A stretch of DNA of 64,000 nucleotides from Mycobacterium mantenii (GTDB lineage Bacteria; Actinomycetota; Actinomycetes; Mycobacteriales; Mycobacteriaceae), in NCBI RefSeq assembly GCF_010731775.1, contig NZ_AP022590.1:1178001-1242000 (forward strand). The letters run 5' to 3'. Below are positions 8,986 to 17,630 of this stretch, in pieces. The translations under genes and the position numbers were made by a program. Numbering within the stretch: position 1 is the first letter of the stretch; each line of letters begins with the position of its first letter. Under the pieces are notes generated by a model. The model did no database searches, had not been told where the DNA came from, and saw only the letters and a list, made by a program, of their open reading frames with translations.

Positions 8986-9756
8986 CGGGTTGCGCACCCC
9001 ACGTTCACTCGACGAATCGTGTAAACGGTTGCGCAAGAACAAGTTTGCATTGCTGACTCACTCCTAGAGTCGTATGCAGCGAGGGCCGGGTCGCAGCTGC
9101 GCGCACTTCTCGCCTCCACTGCATCTCGATCCGCAGGACGGCCGATTCCGTCGACGCACGAAGGAGCGAAGGGCTGACCGGGGCTGATTCGCCGGAGCCA
9201 TACCAAGCTCAGTAGCCGTGCGGCAGACTGGACCGCTTTTAGCTAAACGGCGACGCGTCCATAACGGACTTCACTGAAGACTATACGCCCCCTCGCAACC
9301 CCCGGCGCGGCGATGTCGAAGCGGGTCGGGGGCTTTTCTCGCCGGTTGCCGCCGCATGCCAGTGGGGTCTTAGCAAGCCATCGCTCTCGATGCCCCCGGA
9401 TCCGCCCGGTGCGGCGAGGCCGGTGCCGAGCTGCGGTGTTGGGGCCTCATCCATCGAGGGCGTGACGGAGCGCCGGTCGCGCCCGCTAACAACATTTCGG
9501 CCGATTTGGTTTTCCCGATCCGTCGGTCGGTGACCTGATTCACGCCGGTGTGCGGGAGGCCCGGCCGGGGCGATCGCCGACGGCGCTGGCGTCGTCATCA
9601 CCAAGGCCGGCCGCGGTGCGATTGCGCAGCGGCGCGGGCTTCAAACCCTGCCCAACCATCCGGTTGGTAGAGATTGCTCGATGCGGTCCGGGTCGCGGAT
9701 CCGGCATCGCGCGGCGTCGGTTCTCATTTCTGATTCGGCTGGGTACTGTTCGCCTA
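8986..9756. other. Long non-coding stretch upstream of the sigma factor gene
   Basis: About 770 bases without a convincing gene. Open frames on both strands here have composition-driven, Arg/Pro-rich translations and no recognisable family. It must hold the promoter and leader of the minus-strand sigma gene. No clear SigF-type pair (GTTT and GGGTAT at 15-17 spacing) was found upstream of that gene. Confidence 0.5.
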
Positions 9757-9864
9757 ATGTTCGTGACCTCGATCGAGCACCCGGCCCACCGCCGGCGCCG
9801 AGAGCAATTCGCGCGCAACACTTTCCGTGGCCCACAGGGTAGCCCCGCAAGGGACGGGCGATGA
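9757..9864 (+). CDS. Possible 35-aa leader ORF coupled to the SDR gene
   Basis: An ATG at 9757 opens a 35-codon, Arg-rich frame whose TGA overlaps the ATG of the SDR gene (ATGA at 9861-9864). A GGGTAC hexamer at 9741-9746, with GTTC 17 bases before it, resembles a SigF-type promoter and would place transcription start just before this ATG. No Shine-Dalgarno is seen, so it would be nearly leaderless. It is either a small coupled gene or a chance frame. Confidence 0.25.
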   Translation: MFVTSIEHPAHRRRREQFARNTFRGPQGSPARDGR

Positions 9865-10748
9865 CCGGCACCGAGGCTTCGCTGGCCGGACGCGGCGTAG
9901 TGGTCTCGGGCGGCAGCCGAGGTATCGGACGCGCGGTCGCCGAGCTGCTGGGCAACCTGGGCGCCGGTGTGGTCGTCAATGGGCGTGACGAACAGGCCGT
10001 GCAGGAGACGGTCGCGGCGATCACGGCGGCGGGCGGGCGGGCCACCGCGGTGGTGGGAGCCGCGGACGACGAGCGCGTTGCCCGATCGCTCGTCGACGAA
10101 TGCGTTAGCGCGTTCGGGCGGCTGGACACGCTGATCAACTGCGCGGGGATCGCCGAACCCCCCGGTTCGTCCATTCTGACCATCTCCCCGGACGAGTTCG
10201 ACCGCCTGATCGGCGCCCACCTGGGCACGGCTTTCCACACCTGCCGGGTGGCCGCTCCGGTGCTGGCCGCGCAGGGGCACGGAGCCATCATCAACACCAG
10301 CTCGGTGGCGTTCCTGGGTGACTACGGCGGGACCGGTTATCCGGCGGGTAAGGGCGCCGTCAACGCTCTTACGATGGCCATCGCCGCCGAACTGAAGCCC
10401 TACGGCGTGCGGGCCAACGTGGTTTGCCCCGGCGCCAGGACGCGGCTGTCCACCGGTGCCGAGTACGAAAAGCACATCGAAGACCTGCACCGCCGTGGGC
10501 TGCTCGACGAGATGACGATGCGGGCATCGCTCGACAGCGCGCCGCCCGAGTTTGTCGCACCGGTCTACGCCTACCTGGCGAGTGACTTGTCGCGTGACGT
10601 GACAGGTCAAATCCTGGTTGCCGCAGGCGGTTTCGTGGGCCGCTTCGACCGCCAGACGCCGCGGCTGCTGGGCTACCGCGACCACCACCAGGCCGGGCCG
10701 TGGTCGGTGCCGGAGGTTTATAACATGTTCGTCGGCACGAGCGACTGA
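9861..10748 (+). CDS. Short-chain dehydrogenase/reductase
   Basis: A 295-aa classical SDR oxidoreductase. It has GGSRGIG (NAD(P) binding, near residue 18), the NCAG variant of NNAG, the INTSSVAF strand with the catalytic Ser, the Y-x3-K pair in GYPAGKGA, and the PG motif at VVCPGARTRL. The C-terminal tail (after residue about 250) is longer than usual and ends YNMFVGTSD. AGGGACG precedes ATG at 9861. It stands alone between the sigma factor region and a convergent membrane gene; substrate unknown. Confidence 0.88.
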   Translation: MTGTEASLAGRGVVVSGGSRGIGRAVAELLGNLGAGVVVNGRDEQAVQETVAAITAAGGRATAVVGAADDERVARSLVDECVSAFGRLDTLINCAGIAEPPGSSILTISPDEFDRLIGAHLGTAFHTCRVAAPVLAAQGHGAIINTSSVAFLGDYGGTGYPAGKGAVNALTMAIAAELKPYGVRANVVCPGARTRLSTGAEYEKHIEDLHRRGLLDEMTMRASLDSAPPEFVAPVYAYLASDLSRDVTGQILVAAGGFVGRFDRQTPRLLGYRDHHQAGPWSVPEVYNMFVGTSD

Positions 10749-10938
10749 CGACCCGACGGCCAGCAAACTAACCGGCCGGCTCTGCCCGAGCCCGCGCGGT
10801 GCGGCCGTCCCGGTGATCCGAAGGCCTTCGCATCAGGAGCCAAGAGAGGTCGGTGGTGCCCGGATGTGACGAAAACCTCCAATTGCCGTGTCACCCGGGA
10901 CGATCCAGCCGCACCTGCGCCGGCTCGCCCGTCGACCG

Positions 10939-11427
10939 CTAGCCAACCTCCCCGGTGTCGCGACTCCGCCGCTTCTTGCCGCCCCGGCCGCGCAGCACCG
11001 AATGGCTCGCCCGCACCGCGCCGCGGAACGCATAGGCGGCGGCGACCACGCACAGCAGGATCAGCACGACGAACATCGGCAGCCAGTTGTCCCTGCTGTG
11101 GCTGACGTTCCACCAGATGATCGTGAAGAGCACCGCGCACAGCAGCAGGACCCCGTCTCGCCAGTTGCCGCGGTACGACAGTGCGGTCCGGCGCAGCGCA
11201 CGGGTGCGATCCGCGGCGTCGATGAGGTCGTCGATGCGATCTTCGATGGTGCGCCGCAATTCGGCGCGCCGGGCCATGTCCTCGGGCGGGAGTCGATCGA
11301 GCAACTCCAGGTCCTGTTTGATCGCGTCTCGATAATCCGGACCCCTGAATTGCCCCGCAGCAGTCGCGAGCAATGCGCCGCCAAGGATGGGCGCGCTGTT
11401 CAGCGCGACCTGTGCCAGACCCACCAC
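10939..11427 (-). CDS. Small membrane protein of unknown function
   Basis: A 162-aa protein. The first part is amphipathic and acidic (AIKQDLELLDRLPPEDMARRAELRRTIEDRIDDLIDAADRTRALR-type helices, about residues 34-85), followed by two transmembrane helices at about 93-110 and 116-135 and a strongly basic tail. This helical-stalk plus two-TM layout is common in uncharacterised actinobacterial proteins. No catalytic motif is visible. It lies downstream of a TetR gene on the same strand, with a 160-base gap that contains a dyad. Confidence 0.6.
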   Translation of the reverse strand: MVGLAQVALNSAPILGGALLATAAGQFRGPDYRDAIKQDLELLDRLPPEDMARRAELRRTIEDRIDDLIDAADRTRALRRTALSYRGNWRDGVLLLCAVLFTIIWWNVSHSRDNWLPMFVVLILLCVVAAAYAFRGAVRASHSVLRGRGGKKRRSRDTGEVG

Positions 11428-11540
11428 GTCGAGTCCTCCTTGGATTGGCGGACAACATCGGCACGTTGAGGATCGCCGAACCGGGGGAACAGATCAACCG
11501 CCTGACCGCATCGGCGGCGCGTCGCGCCGGCCCGGCTGGA

Positions 11541-11565
11541 CATACTGACAAAAATGTATGGTCAC
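11541..11565. promoter_or_regulatory. Dyad CATAC-N10-GTATG upstream of the membrane gene
   Basis: An inverted repeat (CATAC at 11541-11545, GTATG at 11556-11560) lies in the gap between the TetR gene and the downstream membrane gene. Its right side continues as ATGTATGGTCAC, which recurs with one change (ATGTATGATCAC, 12387-12398) upstream of the amidohydrolase divergent from the same TetR gene. This fits a shared operator, although TATGRT also resembles a -10 hexamer. Confidence 0.35.
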
Positions 11566-11588
11566 GCTCGCGACCTCGCTCGCCCGGG

Positions 11589-12260
11589 TCAGGACGCCCT
11601 CGACGACCGCCGGCGGCTACGCGGTGGCTCCGGATCGCCGAGCGCATCCATCGCGCGGACCATCTGGGGATAGGCGATCGCCGGCCCGATCCAGCGGGTG
11701 AGATAGCGCCGGAGGTCGGCACCGCTGCGCGGCGGCCGTCCGGGGTCGGCCAGGAAGGAATGCAGGACCCGCAGCGAGAATTCGTTCAGCTCGTCCAGGC
11801 CCGCTTCGTCGAAACCGTACTGTTCCCAGTCGATGTCGTAACGATGGAGCATCGAACGACCGAACGCCAACGCGGTATCGGAGATGATCGAAACCTTGTG
11901 GCCGCCACGGTGGCGCTGGTTGAGCACGAATTCGACCTGGTTGTCCGAGGCCAGCTCTTCGACTGCGAAGGCCATGCCCTCGGTGATGGCCAGCACCGGG
12001 TCGGTGACGCCCTCGAGATGGGCCGCCATCCGATCGAGGAAACCGTCGGCCGACCGCATCGCGGACGCCACCAACAATGCTTGCGTGCCGGGGAAGTACC
12101 GATAGACGGTCTGCCGGGTCACCCCCAGGGCCCGCGCCACGTCGGCGATCCGCATCGCCGAGCCGCGTTCGTCGATGATCTTGTCGGCGGCGTCGAGGAT
12201 GCGCTCGATCGCCTCCGCATCGGACGCCGGCGTGTTTCCCGCCCAACCGTGACTGCGCAT
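11589..12260 (-). CDS. TetR-family transcriptional regulator
   Basis: A 223-aa regulator. The N-terminal HTH is well formed (ILDAADKIIDERGSAMRIADVARALGVTRQTVYRYFPGTQALL, residues about 20-62). The remaining 150 residues form the ligand-binding and dimerisation domain, ending in a basic Arg/Ser tail. It is divergently transcribed from the amidohydrolase gene at 12440, with 179 bases between, and is the probable local regulator of that gene. ATG at 12260 is the only well-placed start. Confidence 0.88.
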   Translation of the reverse strand: MRSHGWAGNTPASDAEAIERILDAADKIIDERGSAMRIADVARALGVTRQTVYRYFPGTQALLVASAMRSADGFLDRMAAHLEGVTDPVLAITEGMAFAVEELASDNQVEFVLNQRHRGGHKVSIISDTALAFGRSMLHRYDIDWEQYGFDEAGLDELNEFSLRVLHSFLADPGRPPRSGADLRRYLTRWIGPAIAYPQMVRAMDALGDPEPPRSRRRSSRAS

Positions 12261-12386
12261 GATTAACGGGCGGCAAACCCGTAGCCGGTGAACCCCACAG
12301 CTGGATCATAGCGTCTGCCGCGACGCCATCGTTGCTGGCTAACCGCCGGGTCGGCACCGACAGCGCGGCAAGACGATCTGCGCAGT

Positions 12387-12398
12387 ATGTATGATCAC
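12387..12398 (+). promoter_or_regulatory. Candidate promoter/operator upstream of the amidohydrolase gene
   Basis: ATGTATGATCAC contains a TATGAT -10-like hexamer about 45 bases before the ATG at 12440. It matches 11 of 12 bases of the motif at 11554-11565 on the other side of the TetR gene. It could be a -10 box, a TetR half-site, or both. Confidence 0.35.
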
Positions 12399-12439
12399 TT
12401 GCGGATCCGGGGGCTCCGGCGCGACAGAGAGGCCGACCG

Positions 12440-14206
12440 ATGCAGTACGACACCGTGATCACGAACGGACGCTGGTTCGATGGGTTGGGCGGGCCGTCGG
12501 CGTTGCGGGACATCGGGGTGCGTGACGGCCGCGTCGTCACCATCGCCAAGGGGCCGCTCGACACGACCGGCGCCCAGGTCATCGATGCCACGGGGCAGTG
12601 GGTGATTCCCGGCATCATCGACATCCATACCCACTACGACATCGAAACACTTTGTGAGCCGGCGCTTTCCGAGTCGCTGCGGCACGGCGTGACGACCGTG
12701 ATGCTGGGCTCCTGCTCGCTGTCCACCGTGTACCTGGACAACGTCGACGCGGGCGACATCTTCGGCCGTGTCGAGGCGATCCCCCGGCGTCATGTCATCG
12801 AGCAGCTCAATCGGGCGCGGTCGTGGAACAGCCCCAAGGAATATGTGGCCGCACTCGAGCGGCTGAACCTGGGTCCCAACATCGCGGCGTTCATCGGTCA
12901 CTCCGACATGCGCGCCGCCACGATGGGACTGGACCGGGCAACCCGCAAGGACACCCGCCCGTCGGCGTCGGAACTTGCGCGGATGGAGTCGATGCTGGAA
13001 GAGGCGCTCGACGAAGGCTTCGTCGGGTTGTCCTCTCAGCAACTGCTGTTCGACAAACTCGACGGTGAGGTCTGCAGATCGCGCACCCTGCCGTCGACCT
13101 ACGCCAAGCCGCGTGAACTCCGGCGCTTGAACGCGATCCTGCGGCGGCGCAACAAAATCCTGCAGTCGGGGCCCGACATCAAGAACCCGCTGTCGATCGT
13201 CTCCCAGCTCGCCACCTCGCTCGGGGTGGGCCGCCGCCGGTTGAAGACCAGCCTGCTGTCGGCCGCCGACGTCAAGTCCCTGCCGCCGGTCATCTATCTG
13301 ATGGACTGGCTGGCGCGGATGGTCAACGCGCTCGGTGCGGACTTCCGCTGGCAGCACCTGCCGGTGCCGTTCGAGGTCTACGCCGACGGGATTTCGCTGG
13401 TGATCTTCGAGGAGTTCGGGTCCGGCGCCGCGGCCCTGCACCTGCAGGATGAGATCGCCCGCAACGAGCTGATGCGCGACGAAGGCTATCGGCGTCAGTT
13501 CCGCAAGGACTACGACCAGAAATACGGGCCCCGGGTGTGGCACCGCGACTTCTTCGACGCCGAGATCGCGGCGTGCCCCGACGAATCCGTGGTCGGTAAG
13601 TCCTTCGGGCAGGTCGGCTTGGATCGCGGGGGTCTGCATCCGGTCGACGCGTTTCTCGATCTGGTGCTCGAGCACGGCGAAAAGCTGCGCTGGCGCACCA
13701 CCGTCTCCAACCACCGCCCGGAACTGCTCAAAAAGCTGGCGCAGAGCCCGAACGTTCAGATGGGGTTCTCGGACGCGGGCGCGCACCTGCGCAACATGGC
13801 GTTCTACAACTCCGGTCTGCGGCTGCTGCGCCACGTGCGCGACGCCGAGAAGCGGGGCACGCCGTTCATGTCGATCGAACACGCGGTGCACCGGCTCACC
13901 GGTGAACTCGGGGCGTGGTACGAGATCGACGCCGGCACCCTGCGTGAGGGTGACCGCGCCGACATCGTCGTCATCAATCCCGACAGGCTCGACGAGTCAC
14001 TCGACCGCTACGCCGAGCACCCCGTCGAGTCCTACGACGGGCTGTCGCGGATGGTGAACCGCAACGACGAGACGGTCACGGCGGTGCTGGTGTCCGGGAA
14101 ACTCGCCTTCGGCGCGGGCAAGGCCGCACCGGAGCTGGGCGATGAGCGGTTCGGTGAGTTCCTCCGGGCGGGCAGCCCGGCGCGAAAGCCGGCCTACATC
14201 GGTTAG
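12440..14206 (+). CDS. Amidohydrolase of the N-acyl-D-amino-acid deacylase family
   Basis: A 588-aa metal-dependent hydrolase of the dihydroorotase-like superfamily. The metal-binding HTHYD motif follows the typical VIPGIIDI strand (about residue 63). Later landmarks are GHSDMR, a mid-protein LDRGGLHPVDAFLDLVLE block, the GFSDAGAHLRNM motif with the catalytic Asp, and the C-terminal GTLREGDRADIVVINPDRL metal-site strand. The family removes acyl groups from D-amino acids, but mycobacterial members of this size have no proven substrate. AGAGAGG precedes ATG at 12440. Two TetR genes flank it. Confidence 0.85.
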   Translation: MQYDTVITNGRWFDGLGGPSALRDIGVRDGRVVTIAKGPLDTTGAQVIDATGQWVIPGIIDIHTHYDIETLCEPALSESLRHGVTTVMLGSCSLSTVYLDNVDAGDIFGRVEAIPRRHVIEQLNRARSWNSPKEYVAALERLNLGPNIAAFIGHSDMRAATMGLDRATRKDTRPSASELARMESMLEEALDEGFVGLSSQQLLFDKLDGEVCRSRTLPSTYAKPRELRRLNAILRRRNKILQSGPDIKNPLSIVSQLATSLGVGRRRLKTSLLSAADVKSLPPVIYLMDWLARMVNALGADFRWQHLPVPFEVYADGISLVIFEEFGSGAAALHLQDEIARNELMRDEGYRRQFRKDYDQKYGPRVWHRDFFDAEIAACPDESVVGKSFGQVGLDRGGLHPVDAFLDLVLEHGEKLRWRTTVSNHRPELLKKLAQSPNVQMGFSDAGAHLRNMAFYNSGLRLLRHVRDAEKRGTPFMSIEHAVHRLTGELGAWYEIDAGTLREGDRADIVVINPDRLDESLDRYAEHPVESYDGLSRMVNRNDETVTAVLVSGKLAFGAGKAAPELGDERFGEFLRAGSPARKPAYIG

Positions 14207-14236
14207 CCGCGCTATTCGTCTGGGGCGCTGGGGCTT

Positions 14237-14806
14237 TCAGGCGACCGAGGCGCCCAGGATGAGGTTGACCGCCTCGTCGAGCTGCCCGGAGATTTCGGCG
14301 AAGCTGACGAACCGGGCGGTCATCAGCGCGCCGGAAAAGGCCATCTGCAGCGTGGATTTCACCGCTCGGGGCCATCCCGGACCGAGCGCGGCGCCGATCC
14401 GCTTGGCCACTTCCTCGCCGATCTGTTCCCGAATGGGTGCGACCGCCGGATCGTCGGCCATCAGGGCCGCGCCACAGGCGGCGGTCAGCTCCGGCTCATC
14501 GGCGACGACGACGGCCATGTCCCGCAGCGTCGCGCTGACCCTGGTCTTCGTCGTGTCGTTGACGTCGGTGTGTAGCGGCAGGTCCCGCAGGAAGCGCAAA
14601 TACACCGCCGCGACCAGCGCGCTTTTCGACGGAAAGTAGGTGTAGGCGCTGGCCGGCGATACCCCGGCACGAGTCGCCACCGCGCGCATGGTCAGGTTCG
14701 CGTACGACGATTGGCGCAACTCCGCCAACCCGGCATCGAGAACCTTGCGAATGGTCTGCCCGGGCCGACGGTCCGACCGCCGAGCCGCGCCGGCATCTCT
14801 AGACAC
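14237..14806 (-). CDS. TetR-family transcriptional regulator
   Basis: A 189-aa regulator when started at GTG 14806. The HTH (TIRKVLDAGLAELRQSSYANLTMRAVATRAGVSPASAYTYFPSKSALV) sits at the N-terminus as expected. The open frame continues upstream to 14944 with ATG at 14845, but that extension is Arg-rich and would cover the likely operator. It is divergent from a small methyltransferase gene, and a near-perfect palindrome lies between them. Confidence 0.85.
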   Translation of the reverse strand: MSRDAGAARRSDRRPGQTIRKVLDAGLAELRQSSYANLTMRAVATRAGVSPASAYTYFPSKSALVAAVYLRFLRDLPLHTDVNDTTKTRVSATLRDMAVVVADEPELTAACGAALMADDPAVAPIREQIGEEVAKRIGAALGPGWPRAVKSTLQMAFSGALMTARFVSFAEISGQLDEAVNLILGASVA

Positions 14807-14937
14807 CCGTCCAGTGTAGGAACCGGGGCCCGCGGCCAACAACATCCAAAACTGCGGTCGACTCGGCGTCTTGCTGGCCCTTCTGTCGCGCGGATGCCCG
14901 TAAGCCGCACGAGCGGCTCGAGCCCGGCGACGATTTA

Positions 14938-14952
14938 CAGACAACTGTCTAG
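14938..14952. promoter_or_regulatory. Palindromic operator candidate between TetR and methyltransferase genes
   Basis: Perfect dyad AGACA-AC-TGTCT at 14939-14950, which on the minus strand reads CTAGACA-GT-TGTCTG. A second CTAGACA half-site lies at 14799-14805, next to the TetR GTG start. Position and symmetry fit a TetR-family operator controlling both divergent genes. Confidence 0.5.
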
Positions 14953-15012
14953 AACAAGTCTGGCTGTCATTGGCGCGGCTGGTCGTACCGTCCTGGTCCT
15001 ACAGTGGCGCCT

Positions 15013-15558
15013 ATGGGCGAAGCGGACCGGCAGCGCTGGGACGAACGGTACGCGGCGATGGGGCCACCGCCGTTGAGTTCGGTTGCGCTGCCCGGCGTCT
15101 TCGCGGGCCATGCGGATCTGTTTCCCACGGCCGGCAGGGCCCTCGACCTCGCCTGCGGGCAGGGGGCCGGCGCGGTATGGCTGGCTTCACGCGGCCTGCA
15201 GGTGGTGGGGTTGGACGTCTCCCCGGTGGCCATCGGCCAGGCGCGCGAGCTGGCCCAACGTGCCGCGGTGGGCGACCGCTGTCGGTTCAACGTCGTCGAT
15301 TTCGACGGCGGTCTGCCGGCGGGGAGCCCGGTCGATGTCATCCTGTGCTGCAAGTTCCGGGACCCGCGCCTCGACCGCGCGATCATCGAGCGGCTGGCGC
15401 CGCGCGGCCTGCTGGCGATCGCCGCGCTGAGCGAGGTCGGGGCGAGTCCCGGTCCCTTCCGCGCCGCGCCCGGCGAGCTGCCCGCGGCCTTCGCCGGCCT
15501 GGATCTGATCGGCGCCGGCGAAGGCGACGGTCAGGCGTGGCTGCTGGCCCGGCGCTGA
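15013..15558 (+). CDS. Class I SAM-dependent methyltransferase
   Basis: A 181-aa protein with the class I Rossmann methyltransferase core. Motif I is ALDLACGQGAGAVWLASRG (about residues 44-62), followed by the acidic end of strand 2 (VVGLDVSP) and a later FDGGLPAGSPVDVILCCKF strand. The N-terminal RWDERYAA segment resembles TehB/tellurite-resistance-type methyltransferases. The methyl acceptor is unknown. ATG at 15013 is chosen over GTG at 15004. It is divergent from a TetR gene and convergent, 10 bases apart, with the helicase gene. Confidence 0.83.
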   Translation: MGEADRQRWDERYAAMGPPPLSSVALPGVFAGHADLFPTAGRALDLACGQGAGAVWLASRGLQVVGLDVSPVAIGQARELAQRAAVGDRCRFNVVDFDGGLPAGSPVDVILCCKFRDPRLDRAIIERLAPRGLLAIAALSEVGASPGPFRAAPGELPAAFAGLDLIGAGEGDGQAWLLARR

Positions 15559-15568
15559 ACCGCTCGGG

Positions 15569-16945
15569 CTAGCCGGCGCTTCCCTGCGCGCGGCTCGAGC
15601 GGCGACGATCCGGCCGTCGCGAGGGTGTACCGCTGCGGTGCGACAACGCCGATTCGGTGGGTGTGGGAGTGGTCCTCGGCGACCTGCTGCTGCGCCGGCG
15701 GCGCTGCTGCCCGCCGGAGTTGGTCCGGTGCTGCGCAGGGGCGCGTGAGGGCGCGCGGACGGGTGCGGGGGCCTGGTAGGGCGCGACCTCACCCACGAGC
15801 GCTTGCACCGCCTCCGATGCGGCCGTCACATGCTGAGGAGCGACCTTGATGCCGGCCTTGCGCAGCAGCGCCTGGGTGTCGTGGCGCTGCTCGGGCAGCA
15901 CCACGGTGACCACGTAACCGGCGCTGCCGGCCCGCGCGGTGCGCCCGGACCGATGCAGATACGACTTGTGCTCACTCGGCGGGTCGATGTGCACGACGAG
16001 CTCGACCTCATCGACATGGACGCCGCGCGCGGCGATGTCGGTGGCCACCAGCACCCGGGCGCCGCCAGACGCGAACATCGCGAGGTTGCGCTCGCGGGCG
16101 GGCTGAGACAGGTTCCCGTGCAGGTCGACCGACGGGACTCCCGATTCGGTGAGCTGCCTGGCCAGTTTGCGAGCCTGATGCTTGGTGCGCATGAACAGAA
16201 TTCGGCGCCCGGTGCCCGAAGCCAGTCGGTGCACGACCTCCTTCTTGGTCTCGGCGTTGGCAACGTGGAACACGTGATGGGTCATCTCAGCCACCGGCGA
16301 GTCGGCCCCGTCGACCGAGTGCAGCACCTCGTCCTCGAGGAACCGCTTGACGAGCTTGTCGACGCCGTTGTCCAGGGTCGCCGAAAACAGCAGCCGCTGG
16401 CCGCCGTTCGGGGTAGCGGTCAGGATCCGGGTGACGCCGGGCAGGAAGCCGAGATCGGCCATGTGATCGGCTTCGTCGATGACGGTGATTTCGACGGCAT
16501 CGAGGCTGACCAAGCGCTGCTTCATCAGATCCTCGAGCCGGCCCGGGCAGGCCACCACGATGTCGACCCCGGATTTGAGGGCGGCCACCTGACGGGTTTG
16601 CGAAACGCCGCCGAAGATCGTGGTGATCCGCAGGCCGCAGGCCGCCGCCAACGGTTCGAGCGTCGCTGTGATCTGCGTCGCCAACTCACGGGTCGGCGCG
16701 AGCACCAAGCCCGATGGCCTCAACGGGCGCCGGTTTCGGTCCGACAGGCGGGTGACCAGCGGGATCGAGAACGCCAGCGTCTTGCCGCTGCCCGTCTTTC
16801 CGCGACCGAGCACGTCGCGTCCGGCGAGCGTGTCGGGCAGGGTTTCGACCTGAATCGGAAATGGATGTGTGATGCCGCGCTTGGCGAGCGCATCGACCAG
16901 GCGGGTGCGCACGCCGAGATCGGCGAAAGTCTTGTCGTTAGTCAA
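15569..16945 (-). CDS. rhlE: DEAD-box ATP-dependent RNA helicase (RhlE type)
   Basis: A 458-aa RNA helicase with all core motifs in order: Q motif (FPIQ), Walker A GKTGSGKT, PTRELA, PGR, Walker B VIDEAD, SAT, the ATDIAARG motif V and HRSGRTAR motif VI. The C-terminal tail of about 90 residues is Pro-, Ser- and Arg-rich and disordered, suited to RNA binding. TTG at 16945 is preferred: a GGAAAGG Shine-Dalgarno sits just upstream of it and would lie inside the coding region if ATG 16966 were used. It resembles the RhlE-type helicase of M. tuberculosis (Rv3211) and probably works in RNA unwinding or ribosome assembly. Confidence 0.92.
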   Translation of the reverse strand: MTNDKTFADLGVRTRLVDALAKRGITHPFPIQVETLPDTLAGRDVLGRGKTGSGKTLAFSIPLVTRLSDRNRRPLRPSGLVLAPTRELATQITATLEPLAAACGLRITTIFGGVSQTRQVAALKSGVDIVVACPGRLEDLMKQRLVSLDAVEITVIDEADHMADLGFLPGVTRILTATPNGGQRLLFSATLDNGVDKLVKRFLEDEVLHSVDGADSPVAEMTHHVFHVANAETKKEVVHRLASGTGRRILFMRTKHQARKLARQLTESGVPSVDLHGNLSQPARERNLAMFASGGARVLVATDIAARGVHVDEVELVVHIDPPSEHKSYLHRSGRTARAGSAGYVVTVVLPEQRHDTQALLRKAGIKVAPQHVTAASEAVQALVGEVAPYQAPAPVRAPSRAPAQHRTNSGGQQRRRRSSRSPRTTPTPTESALSHRSGTPSRRPDRRRSSRAQGSAG

Positions 16946-17245
16946 TTTTCGGTGCCTTTCCGGCATCGGTGGTGCCGGGGCTCAGACGTCGTCGTCGCGC
17001 AGCCATCAGCACTCGGTGGCGAGATTGCCGGTCGGCAAAATCGATCGCCGCGAGACAAGCTAGTGCGGATGCACGGATCATCTGGATTCAGTGCTCAGCG
17101 CGAACTCGGCCGGCAAGAAGGGATGAGGAAGCGTTCCACGACGGTGTTGGCATTCAGTGTGGTGAGGCCAACGTTGTCGTCAGTCTAGCCTATCCGGCTA
17201 CGAACGGCGAAACAGGCGGTCGAAACGGGGTATTGCGCCTGATGC

Positions 17246-17614
17246 TCAGGTGTCTGCTTCGCCGGTTTCCAGCCTGGTGCGGACGGCCGCCAGCCGCTCG
17301 GCCAGCTCGGCCTCGCCGATGACGCCCCGCGCCACGAGTGAGTGCGCCAAAGCCAGCAGCCGATTCTCTGGATAGGGCAGGTTCGCATAGACCGTTGCGG
17401 ACAGGGAGTCCTCTTCGTTTCGTCGGTCGATGAAACTGAGCACTTCTGTGCCACAACTGCTTTGGTCCAGGGCATCGCACATGCCGTCAAGGCTCGTTTT
17501 CCACGGCGGCACCGGATTGCCGACCCCATGTTTCGCCGCCATTCGGCTCCAGACCTGGTCGCGTTCAACGATTTCCGCCAACGGCGCGATCGTGGACCGT
17601 TCTGAACTGCTCAC
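17246..17614 (-). CDS. Nitrile hydratase accessory/beta-N-like small subunit
   Basis: A 122-aa protein resembling the N-terminal half of nitrile hydratase beta subunits and the accessory/activator proteins derived from it. Its block NRLLALAHSLVARGVIGEAELAERLAAVRTRLE is clearly related to YGRWLLAVVRVLVEKHHIGLSELAERMAQVKTRYE in the neighbouring beta gene. In known systems the accessory protein is needed for cobalt loading of the alpha subunit. It starts 16 bases after the alpha stop and ends a three-gene operon. It could alternatively be a structural third subunit, as in thiocyanate hydrolase. Confidence 0.72.
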   Translation of the reverse strand: MSSSERSTIAPLAEIVERDQVWSRMAAKHGVGNPVPPWKTSLDGMCDALDQSSCGTEVLSFIDRRNEEDSLSATVYANLPYPENRLLALAHSLVARGVIGEAELAERLAAVRTRLETGEADT

Positions 17615-17630
17615 CTGTCCGTCCCGGGGT

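Noticed and set aside
9540..10766. A 408-codon minus-strand frame over the SDR gene at 9861
   Set aside because: The plus strand encodes a full SDR; the minus frame has only composition-driven sequence.
12395..13891. A 498-codon minus-strand frame opposite the D-aminoacylase-like gene
   Set aside because: It is the antisense mirror of a gene with a complete amidohydrolase motif set and has no recognisable domain.
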